Assembly: GCF_000717645.1 (NCBI RefSeq)
Contig: NZ_JNZZ01000010.1
Coordinates: 129,312-193,311 of the forward strand
DNA length: 64,000 nt
Direction: 5' to 3'
Origin: Streptomyces californicus
GTDB lineage: Bacteria; Actinomycetota; Actinomycetes; Streptomycetales; Streptomycetaceae
A model generated the notes under the pieces. The model saw nothing but the letters and a program-made list of their open reading frames with translations. It was not told where the DNA came from and did no database searches. This document shows positions 17,486 to 24,946 of this stretch, in pieces. A program made the position numbers and the translations under genes. Positions within the stretch are counted from its first letter, which is position 1. Every line of letters starts with the position of its first letter.

Positions 17486-18148
17486 ATGCCCGAAATCATT
17501 CCTTCGGACGCCAGGGAGCTCGCGCGACGTCTCGAGGAGCGGCGCGAGCAGGCCCCGGTGGGCAACGCGCTCCTCGACAGGCTCGACGGCGACCGGGCGC
17601 CGGAGCTCTTCCGGCGCTTGGTCGCCGTCGAGGCCCAGTGCCACTCCGCCGAGATGATCGCCTACGGAACCATGCTGGCACGCTTCCCGCGTCGTCCGGC
17701 CGCCGATCTGTTCATCCGCCTCTCCCGGCTGGTCTGCGACGCCCAGCCGAAACTGCGGAAGTGTGCCGACGCCCTCGACATGCCCGACCCCTTCGAGAGC
17801 TTCTGGCCTCCGGACCGTGAGACGTACGCGTTCAACGGAACGCTCAGCTGGGTGGCGAACCAGGGGAGCCAGGCGTCTTTCGCGCTTTCCTCGTACACCG
17901 ACATGGTGGTCTATTTTTCTGGCTGCTCAGCCCTTGTGCGACGAGTGCGCGAACTGCGGATCGATGCCCCTGCCGAATTCATCGAGTACTACGATGACGA
18001 CGCATCGGACGAGCTGACCGAGTTGGCGCTCGACGTGGCCCAGGACGGCTTGGGCCGAGGTGACGACCCGCAGGATGCGTTGTTTCAGGCTCGCCTTCTG
18101 GAGGAGTCGATCGGCGACTTCTGGAGGTCCGCCGCGAACGTTTCGTGA
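17486..18148 (+). CDS. Cluster helical protein C (paralog of 7490-8143 protein)
   Basis: A 220-residue all-helical protein, first gene of the second forward operon. It shares with its two cluster paralogs the VEAQCHSAEMIAYG segment, the LARFPRRP turn, the Trp-centred LSWVANQGSQASFAL helix and a final DFWRSA. It is the most divergent of the three: the position that is Glu in the others (QEAE) reads HSAE. A heme-oxygenase/TenA-like fold is suspected; function is unknown. ATG at 17486 is preceded by AAGGGCGAGG. The flavoprotein gene follows 36 bases after its stop. Confidence 0.75.
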   Translation: MPEIIPSDARELARRLEERREQAPVGNALLDRLDGDRAPELFRRLVAVEAQCHSAEMIAYGTMLARFPRRPAADLFIRLSRLVCDAQPKLRKCADALDMPDPFESFWPPDRETYAFNGTLSWVANQGSQASFALSSYTDMVVYFSGCSALVRRVRELRIDAPAEFIEYYDDDASDELTELALDVAQDGLGRGDDPQDALFQARLLEESIGDFWRSAANVS

Positions 18149-18184
18149 ACAGCTTTCTGCCTACGCGGAATCCGAGGAATGGAC

Positions 18185-19426
18185 ATGCGTGTCGCAATCG
18201 CTGGTGCGGGCATCGCCGGACTGACCGCTGCCTGGCTCCTGGAGGACTCGCACGATGTCGTCCTCCTGGAGAAGCGAGCACAGCCGGGTGGAAATCTCCG
18301 TACGTTCTACCCGCCCGGAACGGGCCGCGTGCCCGAAGCCGTGGAGTTGGGGGTACGGGAAGTCCCCTCAGCCCCGGACTCCATGGTCATGCGGCTCGCC
18401 GGGGAACTGGGCATGGACCGAGGCCACTGGCAGCCCCTTCCCTCCGGACGCCTCCTCCTGAGCGACCGGGATGGGCAGGGCCGGCGTCGCACCGCTGACG
18501 CGCTCGAACCGGTGCCCCGCGAGGTGGTAGTGCGAGCGGTTGCCCTCATGGCGGAGCACGCGTACCGCTGGAAGAGCGGACGGCTCGGCTGGGAGGTTCC
18601 GCTGCGTGAGATGGTGAGGGACTTCGACCTGCCGGACTGGGTGCGGGAGGTCGCCGTGTACTCCCTTCCGGCCGCGACCTTCGGCTGCACTCTGGATGAG
18701 GCCGGTGCGCTCTCGGCCCGTGCCGTGGGGGAGTTGTACGCCGAGGATCCTTCCGCCCCGGCCGTGGCGGGCTGCCGGCCGCGCGGGGGCATGCAGTCGC
18801 TCGCCCGGCGCCTGGCCTCGCGGTTGTTCCGCGCCGATCTGGCGCTCGGCACCGCCCTGCGGAGCGTCCGCCTTCGGGGAGGCGGCCCCGAGGTGACCGA
18901 CACCGACGGGTGCCGGTACCGGACGGACGCCCTTGTGCTCGCGGTGCCGGCTGACGAGGCCGCACGAACGTTGTCACCACACTTCTTCAGCCCGGCACGG
19001 GCCCCACTGGCGTCCTACGCCTACCGTCCCCTGCTCTACCAGGTGCACAGAAGTACCTGCCGCATGCCCGTGGACCGCCGCCTGTGGGCCCCCACGACCA
19101 TGTCCGTCCACGGTGCCCGGGCTGAGACCACGGACTGGCACCCCACCAGCGACGGGGACCTCTTCGTCAGCCAGATATCCTCCGGGGCCCCCGGGCCCGG
19201 CGGTCCCCTGGCCTCGGCGAGCTTCCGGACGCTGCAGCCGACCCCCGGCATGCTGAGGGCGCAGAGGAAGCTCCTCGCTCTCCAGGGCGACGACGGCGTC
19301 TTCTTCGCCGGCCACGTCACCACTCCCGTCAACACCCTTGAGAACGCCCTCGGCAGCGCCGTCGCGGTCGCCCGTCGGCTGGCCCCCCGGAGCAGGCGAC
19401 TCGCCCGGCTTCTCGCCGACACGTGA
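18185..19426 (+). CDS. FAD-dependent amine oxidase-like protein
   Basis: A 413-residue flavoprotein with the N-terminal Rossmann motif VAIAGAGIAGLTAAWLLE, the acidic strand end VVLLEKR and the PGGNLRTF loop typical of the protoporphyrinogen/amine-oxidase group. The C-terminal FAD segment is GVFFAGHVTTPVNTLENALG. It is shorter than, and distinct from, the tryptophan-monooxygenase-like enzyme of the same cluster. ATG at 18185 is chosen because GAGGA lies 6 bases before it; the ATG at 18179 would leave no room for a ribosome site. It is followed after 10 bases by the HisF-like gene. Likely substrates are an amine, amino acid or unsaturated intermediate of the pathway. Confidence 0.85.
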   Translation: MRVAIAGAGIAGLTAAWLLEDSHDVVLLEKRAQPGGNLRTFYPPGTGRVPEAVELGVREVPSAPDSMVMRLAGELGMDRGHWQPLPSGRLLLSDRDGQGRRRTADALEPVPREVVVRAVALMAEHAYRWKSGRLGWEVPLREMVRDFDLPDWVREVAVYSLPAATFGCTLDEAGALSARAVGELYAEDPSAPAVAGCRPRGGMQSLARRLASRLFRADLALGTALRSVRLRGGGPEVTDTDGCRYRTDALVLAVPADEAARTLSPHFFSPARAPLASYAYRPLLYQVHRSTCRMPVDRRLWAPTTMSVHGARAETTDWHPTSDGDLFVSQISSGAPGPGGPLASASFRTLQPTPGMLRAQRKLLALQGDDGVFFAGHVTTPVNTLENALGSAVAVARRLAPRSRRLARLLADT

Positions 19427-19436
19427 AAGGTCCCCC

Positions 19437-20237
19437 ATGTCCCGGCCCGTCTTCCACGACCAGCACTCCCACGTAGGCGATCTGGTCATCCCCTGCATCG
19501 ACGTCTCCCGTGGCCGCGCCACGGAACCGAGCGGCATTCCCCACCTGGCCGACCCGACCGATGTACTGGCCATCGCCGAGGCGTACGCCGCGGGTAGCGC
19601 GCAGAAGCTCTTCCTCGACGTCTTCGACTCCTGGGACGCCGTCGACTATCTTCCCGGCCTGCTGCGTGACCTCAGCACGACCGGGATGAATCTGCTGGTC
19701 TCCGTCGGGCACGGTGACATCCCCTCCGCGGTGCACGCCGGCGGTCTTCTGGAGGCCGGGGCCGACGTCATCTCCGTCAGCACCGCTCTGATCGAGAAAC
19801 CGGACACCGTGACGCGGGTCGCCGAGGGCTATGGCGCCCACCGCCTCATGGGCGTCGTCAACTGCCGCTCCGCCGGGCCGGGCCACTGGCAGGTGTATGT
19901 CCACGACGGTGAGCGGAGCACCGGGCGCGGTGCCGCGGAGGTCGCCCGGCAGTTCGGCGAACTCGGTGTGGCCGCCGTACTCGCCAACAACATCGACCGG
20001 GAAGGCACCGGAGTCGGTTTCGATCTGGAGCTCGTCCGTGCTGTCGCCACCTCCTCGGGCCTCCCCGTCATAGCATCGGGCGGCTGCGGCGGTCTCGACC
20101 ACCTCAGCGAGGCACTCGGGGCTGGGCACTCCGCCTACGTCCTGGTCAACGCCATGATCCACCGGGGCACTTACACCGTCCGGGAGATTCGGGACCATCT
20201 CCTGACCCACTCCTCCTTCCGCACAGGTCTCGGCTAG
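19437..20237 (+). CDS. HisF-like TIM-barrel protein with altered catalytic site
   Basis: A 266-residue (beta/alpha)8 protein of the HisA/HisF family. IPCIDVSRGRA carries the first catalytic Asp (Asp22, HisF Asp11 equivalent). The phosphate-binding loops are recognisable (NNIDREGTGVGFDLEL, VIASGGCGG, and MIHRGTYTVREI near the C-terminus). The second catalytic Asp of HisF (Asp130, in AIDA) is replaced: the strand reads GVVNCR, giving Asn142. No HisH-like glutaminase is nearby. It is therefore unlikely to make imidazole-glycerol phosphate, and probably acts on another phosphoribosyl-type substrate; the cluster trpD would supply one. GAAAGG precedes the ATG. It is operonic, 10 bases from both neighbours. 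Confidence 0.88.
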   Translation: MSRPVFHDQHSHVGDLVIPCIDVSRGRATEPSGIPHLADPTDVLAIAEAYAAGSAQKLFLDVFDSWDAVDYLPGLLRDLSTTGMNLLVSVGHGDIPSAVHAGGLLEAGADVISVSTALIEKPDTVTRVAEGYGAHRLMGVVNCRSAGPGHWQVYVHDGERSTGRGAAEVARQFGELGVAAVLANNIDREGTGVGFDLELVRAVATSSGLPVIASGGCGGLDHLSEALGAGHSAYVLVNAMIHRGTYTVREIRDHLLTHSSFRTGLG

Positions 20238-20247
20238 GGGCTTGGCC

Positions 20248-21252
20248 GTGCGCCAGATCGTCTTCGCCCGGTACGGCGATCCCGCCGATGTGCTGGTCCT
20301 CGCCCACCGTCCGGCCCCGGAGCCCGGCCCCCGCCAGGTGCGTGTGCGCATGCTGGCCCGGCCCGTCAACCCTTCCGATCTGCTCCTGGTGGAAGGCCGT
20401 TACGGGAGGCCTGCCTCCTTCGCGCCGGGACTCCACCCTGATGGCGTCCGCACGGCGGCGGCCGTCGGGTTCGAAGGGGTGGGTGTGGTCGACCGGGCCG
20501 GACCGGACGCGCACCATTCGGTGGGCACCCGCGTAGCGGTCTCGGCCCAGGGCACCTGGGCCGAGTACGTCGTCGCGGACCACCGGGACGCTCACCCGGT
20601 GCCTCCGGGCCTGAGCGACGCCGCTGCCTGCCGACTCACCGTCAATCCCGTCACCGCCAACCTCATGCTCGAAGACCTCGCCCTTGAGCCGAAGGACCTG
20701 GTCCTGTTCACTGCGGCGGCCTCATCCGTTGCTCGGATGATGATCCGTCTCGCCCACTCGAGAGGCGCGCGCTGTATCGGCCTGGTACGTGACCTGCGGC
20801 ACCGGCGGCCCCTCATGGAAGCCGGTGCGTTCGCCGTCCTGTGCGAAGACGAACCCGACCTCGAACGACAGCTTTCGAACATCGCCACCACGTCGGGCAT
20901 CCGCGCAGTGGTGGACGCGGTCGGCGGCCCGGTCGCCGACCTGTCGCTCCGGGCCCTGTGCCCGCACGGCCGGTTCGTCAGTTACGGCCTCCTGTCCGGA
21001 CTGCCCGTCACCGTCCGCCCGGAGGACCTCGTGTTCCGCGGAATCACCATGACCGGCTTCTGGCTCCCCGAACGACTGTCCCGGCTCACCCCCGCGCAGG
21101 TCACTGACGCGCTGGCGCGGGCTGCCCTCCAACTGGCCGACGGCACGATCGACGTCCCCCGCGCCGAGACGTTCGATCTCTCGGACTTCCAGGCGGCCGT
21201 GCGCCACAGCCGTGAGCCGGGACACCTCTCCAAGGCCGTCCTGGTCGGCTGA
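20248..21252 (+). CDS. Medium-chain reductase, quinone/2-enoyl thioester reductase-like
   Basis: A 334-residue zinc-independent MDR protein. The order is a GroES-like domain (RQIVFARYGDPADVL, then RPVNPSDLLLVEGRYG) followed by a nucleotide-binding fold. The NPVTAN segment and absence of zinc-ligand Cys clusters fit the mitochondrial enoyl-reductase/ETR branch. The usual G-x-G-x-x-G loop is replaced by LFTAAASSVARMMI, which is normal for this branch. GTG at 20248 has AGGGG, overlapping the previous stop, 7 bases upstream; TTG at 20242 is less likely. It is the last gene of the second forward operon and is convergent with the N-acetyltransferase. It probably reduces a C=C bond in an intermediate. 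Confidence 0.86.
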   Translation: MRQIVFARYGDPADVLVLAHRPAPEPGPRQVRVRMLARPVNPSDLLLVEGRYGRPASFAPGLHPDGVRTAAAVGFEGVGVVDRAGPDAHHSVGTRVAVSAQGTWAEYVVADHRDAHPVPPGLSDAAACRLTVNPVTANLMLEDLALEPKDLVLFTAAASSVARMMIRLAHSRGARCIGLVRDLRHRRPLMEAGAFAVLCEDEPDLERQLSNIATTSGIRAVVDAVGGPVADLSLRALCPHGRFVSYGLLSGLPVTVRPEDLVFRGITMTGFWLPERLSRLTPAQVTDALARAALQLADGTIDVPRAETFDLSDFQAAVRHSREPGHLSKAVLVG

Positions 21253-21285
21253 GACTTCCCGGCGTCGAAGCGTCCTGCCCCTGCG

Positions 21286-22155
21286 TCACGAGGTCTCCTC
21301 TCCCTCCGAGTGAGGAGGAAAGAGACGTCGCGCGAGGCCGCTGAGCCGTTCCCGGGGCAGACGGATCCCGAAGCGTGCCAGATCCGCTTCCAGCGAGGTG
21401 CGGGTCAGCCTGCGCGTCCGCTGCACGCCTCCCCGTGTCTCCAGGAAATCGAGACCCCGTACGTGCAGGCGCGTGTCGGGAGTGGTCAAGTGGAGCAACG
21501 GAGCCCTGCGCAGCATCGAGCGCGGATGGGTGGCCAGGAAGTGGTGGGCGACGACGAAGTCCATGGGCTCCTGGGGTTCGAGGGTGAAATGGTAGAGCGC
21601 TGTCCACACGTCCTCCTGGTGCATCTCGACGGTCCAGAAGGGAGACGACAGGGCACGTATGCGGAAGGTCCGGCCGAGTTGGTGGGATGTCGCGCCGTCG
21701 TGCAGGGGCAGCGGTTCGAGAAAGCCCTGGACGCCGAACCCGACGTCGCACAGCCATGTGTGAGGGCCATGTCGGACGTGCAGGGCCATGTGGGTGCGGG
21801 GCCGTGGTCCTTCGCCGCCCAGCCGCACGCGTGCGGCGATCCTGTCGACGCGGTAGCCCAGGTGTTCCAGGACACAGCCGAACAGCAGGTTGTGCTCATG
21901 GCAGCAGCCGCCTCGCGGACCACTCAGTTTGCGCAGCACCTCCGCGGGGCCGAGTCCGACCGGGACGTCGGCGACGAAGTCGAGGTTGTCGAACGGGATG
22001 GCCGCCACGTGCGCTCGGTGAAGGAGGCGCAGCCTCTCCTCAGGGGCTCCGGCACCGGGATCGCGCAGGCCGACCCGTCGTGCGTACACACGCAGGTCCA
22101 CCCGCTCGTGGCCCCACGAGGACGGCGGAATGTCGTCGTACGTGCCCTGAGTCAT
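21286..22155 (-). CDS. Arylamine N-acetyltransferase-like amide synthase
   Basis: A 289-residue NAT-family protein with an intact Cys-His-Asp triad: Cys85 in RGGCCHEHN, His122 in THMALHV and Asp137 in CDVGFG. Family members acylate arylamines from acyl-CoA; in antibiotic clusters relatives such as RifF form amides from carrier-bound acids. A cluster rich in anthranilate/tryptophan functions makes an aromatic amine acceptor plausible, by inference. It is the last gene of a four-gene minus-strand operon; its ATG overlaps the amidase stop (ATGA). Confidence 0.92.
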   Translation of the reverse strand: MTQGTYDDIPPSSWGHERVDLRVYARRVGLRDPGAGAPEERLRLLHRAHVAAIPFDNLDFVADVPVGLGPAEVLRKLSGPRGGCCHEHNLLFGCVLEHLGYRVDRIAARVRLGGEGPRPRTHMALHVRHGPHTWLCDVGFGVQGFLEPLPLHDGATSHQLGRTFRIRALSSPFWTVEMHQEDVWTALYHFTLEPQEPMDFVVAHHFLATHPRSMLRRAPLLHLTTPDTRLHVRGLDFLETRGGVQRTRRLTRTSLEADLARFGIRLPRERLSGLARRLFPPHSEGEETS

Positions 22156-23534
22156 GCGGAGCCACGCCCGGTGAGGAGGTCGGCAGCGCGCTCCGCGACA
22201 TCGAGCAGCATCGTGTCCGCACTCGGAGCGGCGTCCAGGAGCAGGCCCACCGGAAGACCTGAGGCGGTGTGGCCCGCGGGGACCGTGATGGACGGGCTCC
22301 CCGTCACAGCCGCCACCGCCGTGTTGCGGATGTAGGTGAGAAACGTGGACGCCTCACCCGAGGGGCGGACCAGGGCGGCGCCCACGTCCTTACCGGGAGC
22401 CGGCAGCGTGGTCGCGGGCGCCAGCAGGACATGCGCTTCCTCCCGTCCTCTCAGAAAGTCCAGCCGACTCGCCAGGAGCCGGGCGGTGTTCAGAGCTTCC
22501 TCGTAGGCGGTCCGGTCCGGCCCACCACCTCCGAGCAGGGGCAGAACGAGATCGCGGACGTCCTCGCCCGACACCGCGCGCAGTACGTCGTCCGCCTCGG
22601 GTGCGCCGGGGTGGCGGGTGAGGTAGCCGGCGAGGGCGCAGCGGGTCTCGTGCGCGGGGACGAGGGTCGCGCTTCGCAGCACGTCGTGCCAGGAGAAACC
22701 AGGCAATGCGCGTTCGACCAGTTCCCAGCCCGCAACGCTCAGTCTTTCGCAGGCGGCCCGGCAGACGTGTTCGACCTGGGGGTCGAGGTCTTCCCAGAGA
22801 GGGGCGGGAAGCACGGCTCTGGGGACCCGGCGAAGCGGCGTGGCGGCGCGGGCGTGGGGACCGGCCAGGACGCGGTCGAGCAGGCGGGCGTCATGGACGT
22901 CGCGGGTCATCACGCCGACCGTGTCCCTGCTGGTGGAGACACGCACCACCCCGTCAGCCGGGTAGCGACCCAGGGTGGGCCGGTACCCGATGACGCCGCA
23001 GAGCGCCGCCGGGATGCGGACGGAGCCTCCGGTGTCGGTGCCCAGGCCTGCCGGTACGAGGCGCGCGGCGACGGCCGCGGCGGTTCCCGAGCTGCTGCCA
23101 CCGGCCAGATGGTCCGGGGCGGAGGGGTTGAGAGAGGGCGGCCCCAGGGCGTGATGACCGGTGATGCCGTAGGCGAGTTCGTGCAGCGCGGTCTTGCCCG
23201 CCAAGGCGGCACCGGCTCGCGCACAGCGCTCCCACACCGTGCTGGAGCGCGAGGGCAGGTGCCTCCGCAGGGCCGGTGTGCCGGCCGTGGTACGGACTCC
23301 CGCCACGTCGATGTTGTCCTTCACCGCGAGGAGCACTCCGAACAGCGGATTCTCCGGCGTGACTTCGTCGAGAGCCGTGTGGAACGCCTCGCTGAGGTAC
23401 GCGTTGAGGTGGGCGTGTTCACGGGTGCGGACGGCGAGGGCCTCACGGTACGCGGCGGGGCTGATACGGAGCGCCCGCAAGTGTGCGACGGCTTGTGCGA
23501 GCGTCCAGTCCGTCGGTTCGGACGGGCGCCTCAC
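22152..23534 (-). CDS. Amidase signature family hydrolase
   Basis: A 460-residue amidase of the GatA/indoleacetamide-hydrolase/AtzF type. The Ser-cisSer-Lys catalytic set is present: Lys72 in AVKDNID, the GGSSSG loop near 145-150 and nucleophile Ser171 in GTDTGGSVRIP. It has no partner GatB/GatC, so it is not a tRNA amidotransferase subunit. Paired with the tryptophan-2-monooxygenase-like enzyme it could hydrolyse an acetamide; it could also be an acyltransferase or lactamase. GTG at 23534 overlaps the preceding aminotransferase stop (GTGA), which decides this start over the longer open frame. Confidence 0.92.
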   Translation of the reverse strand: MRRPSEPTDWTLAQAVAHLRALRISPAAYREALAVRTREHAHLNAYLSEAFHTALDEVTPENPLFGVLLAVKDNIDVAGVRTTAGTPALRRHLPSRSSTVWERCARAGAALAGKTALHELAYGITGHHALGPPSLNPSAPDHLAGGSSSGTAAAVAARLVPAGLGTDTGGSVRIPAALCGVIGYRPTLGRYPADGVVRVSTSRDTVGVMTRDVHDARLLDRVLAGPHARAATPLRRVPRAVLPAPLWEDLDPQVEHVCRAACERLSVAGWELVERALPGFSWHDVLRSATLVPAHETRCALAGYLTRHPGAPEADDVLRAVSGEDVRDLVLPLLGGGGPDRTAYEEALNTARLLASRLDFLRGREEAHVLLAPATTLPAPGKDVGAALVRPSGEASTFLTYIRNTAVAAVTGSPSITVPAGHTASGLPVGLLLDAAPSADTMLLDVAERAADLLTGRGSA

Positions 23535-24946
23535 GGAGCGTCCCGATGAACGTGACCGGCGTCCTTCTCCAGTAGCTCCGGATGGTGGACGGCGATGTAG
23601 GGCCGCAGATCGTGGAGGGCGTTGCCGTAGGCGTCCACGAGTGCGTCCACGCTCTCCGGCGCGGTCGGCACGTGCTGACACAACAGTCCGTGCGGGGCGG
23701 TGAGGAATCCGGCGTTCAGGAGACTGAGGTGCAGCAACGACCTCAGCTCCGCCCTGCCTGCGCGGAGGCGGGCGGTGTCGGCCGCGTCGCGCGGGGGCGT
23801 GCTCCCGAAGTGGAAGTAGCTGAGGCCGCCCTCTCCCACCGACCTGCCCGCCACTCCCACCGAAGCGGCCGCGGCGTCCAGGCCCGCGCGCAGCCGGTCG
23901 CCCAGGAAGTCGAGGTGGGCGATCTCGTCCGTACCGAAGTGGTCGAGGGCGGCTGATCCGGCGGCCAGCGAGAGGCTGTTCCCGCCGAAGGCGCCGGCGT
24001 GGTGGACGGGGTGGGGGCGAGAGGGGTCGAAGAGGGCCATGACGTCCTCGCGTCCGCCGAAGACTCCCAGGGGCAGCCCGCCTCCGACGATCTTGCTGTG
24101 GGTGGTCAGGTCGGGAATCACGCCGTGTTTGACCTGCCAGGGGCCGAGCCGGAGGGTGGCACACTCGTCGAACACGAGCAGGGCACCCGCCTCCCGGGTG
24201 AGGCGCCGTAGCCCGGCGAGATAGCCGGGCGCCGAGGGGACACCGCCGCCGACACCGAGAACCGGCTCCACGACCACGGCGGCGATCTGTTCGCCCAGCC
24301 CACGGAGGACCGTTGCGGCTGCCGGAAGATCGTTGTACGGAATGGCGACGATGTCGCCCGCTGTCGAGAGCGCGACCCCGGCCGCCGGCCGGATCTCGGG
24401 CAATCCCGCCAAACGTGCTGGAGCGGTCCGCTGCGGGGCGAAGAAGGCGTTGACCTGTCCCCAGTCGTGGGTTCCGTGGTAGCCGCCGTCGATCTTCACG
24501 ACCAGATCACGGCCGGTGTACGCGCGGGCGGTACGGACCGCCCACATGGTCGCTTCGGTACCGCTGTTGCAGTATCTGAGGCGTTCCAGGGAGGGGTTGA
24601 GGGCACGCAGGCGTTCCGCGTGTTCGTACTGGAGCGGAACCGGACCGCCCGGTGCGGTTCCGCGGGTCATTTGTCCGGTGACGGCCGCCACCAGTGCCGG
24701 ATGGTTGTGACCGTGGGCCAAGGCCCCGTAGTTGGCGATCATGTCCTCGTACCAGTGCCCGTCGGCGTCCCGCACCCGTGTCCCCTCGCACTGCACGAGA
24801 AAGAGCGGGTATGGGGGGTACCACGTCATCGAACGGGTGTCGCCGCCGGGCAGCGAACGGGCTGCCCGGTGCGAAGCGGTGGCAGAGGCAGGGGTGGCGT
24901 GTTCGTAGGCTTCCCGTATTCTTCCGGCCACGTCGTGACGGTTCAT
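23531..24946 (-). CDS. Class III PLP aminotransferase (glutamate-1-semialdehyde aminomutase-like)
   Basis: A 471-residue fold-type I PLP enzyme of the GSA-aminomutase/class III group. CNSGTEATMWAVRTAR is the phosphate-binding region, GGYHGTHDWG the aromatic stacking segment and VFDEC the pyridine-N Asp. The Schiff-base Lys is in THSKIVGGGLPLG. The usual Val after FDE is Cys. It could aminate an aldehyde, such as the one released by the cluster NRPS reductase, or move an amino group within a substrate; both are inference. The ATG overlaps the stop of the dioxygenase gene (ATGA), and its own stop overlaps the amidase start. Confidence 0.92.
   Translation of the reverse strand: MNRHDVAGRIREAYEHATPASATASHRAARSLPGGDTRSMTWYPPYPLFLVQCEGTRVRDADGHWYEDMIANYGALAHGHNHPALVAAVTGQMTRGTAPGGPVPLQYEHAERLRALNPSLERLRYCNSGTEATMWAVRTARAYTGRDLVVKIDGGYHGTHDWGQVNAFFAPQRTAPARLAGLPEIRPAAGVALSTAGDIVAIPYNDLPAAATVLRGLGEQIAAVVVEPVLGVGGGVPSAPGYLAGLRRLTREAGALLVFDECATLRLGPWQVKHGVIPDLTTHSKIVGGGLPLGVFGGREDVMALFDPSRPHPVHHAGAFGGNSLSLAAGSAALDHFGTDEIAHLDFLGDRLRAGLDAAAASVGVAGRSVGEGGLSYFHFGSTPPRDAADTARLRAGRAELRSLLHLSLLNAGFLTAPHGLLCQHVPTAPESVDALVDAYGNALHDLRPYIAVHHPELLEKDAGHVHRDAP

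Noticed and set aside
7490..18148. Assigning the three helical paralogs as diiron heme-oxygenase-like oxidases (SznF/UndA type)
   Set aside because: The expected Glu/His metal-ligand pattern (E-E-x-G...H) is not visible in any of the three; only the fold is suspected.
22152..24164. Amidase frame extended by about 210 codons upstream
   Set aside because: The extension overlaps the aminotransferase coding sequence; GTG at 23534 forms the 4-nt overlap typical of this operon.
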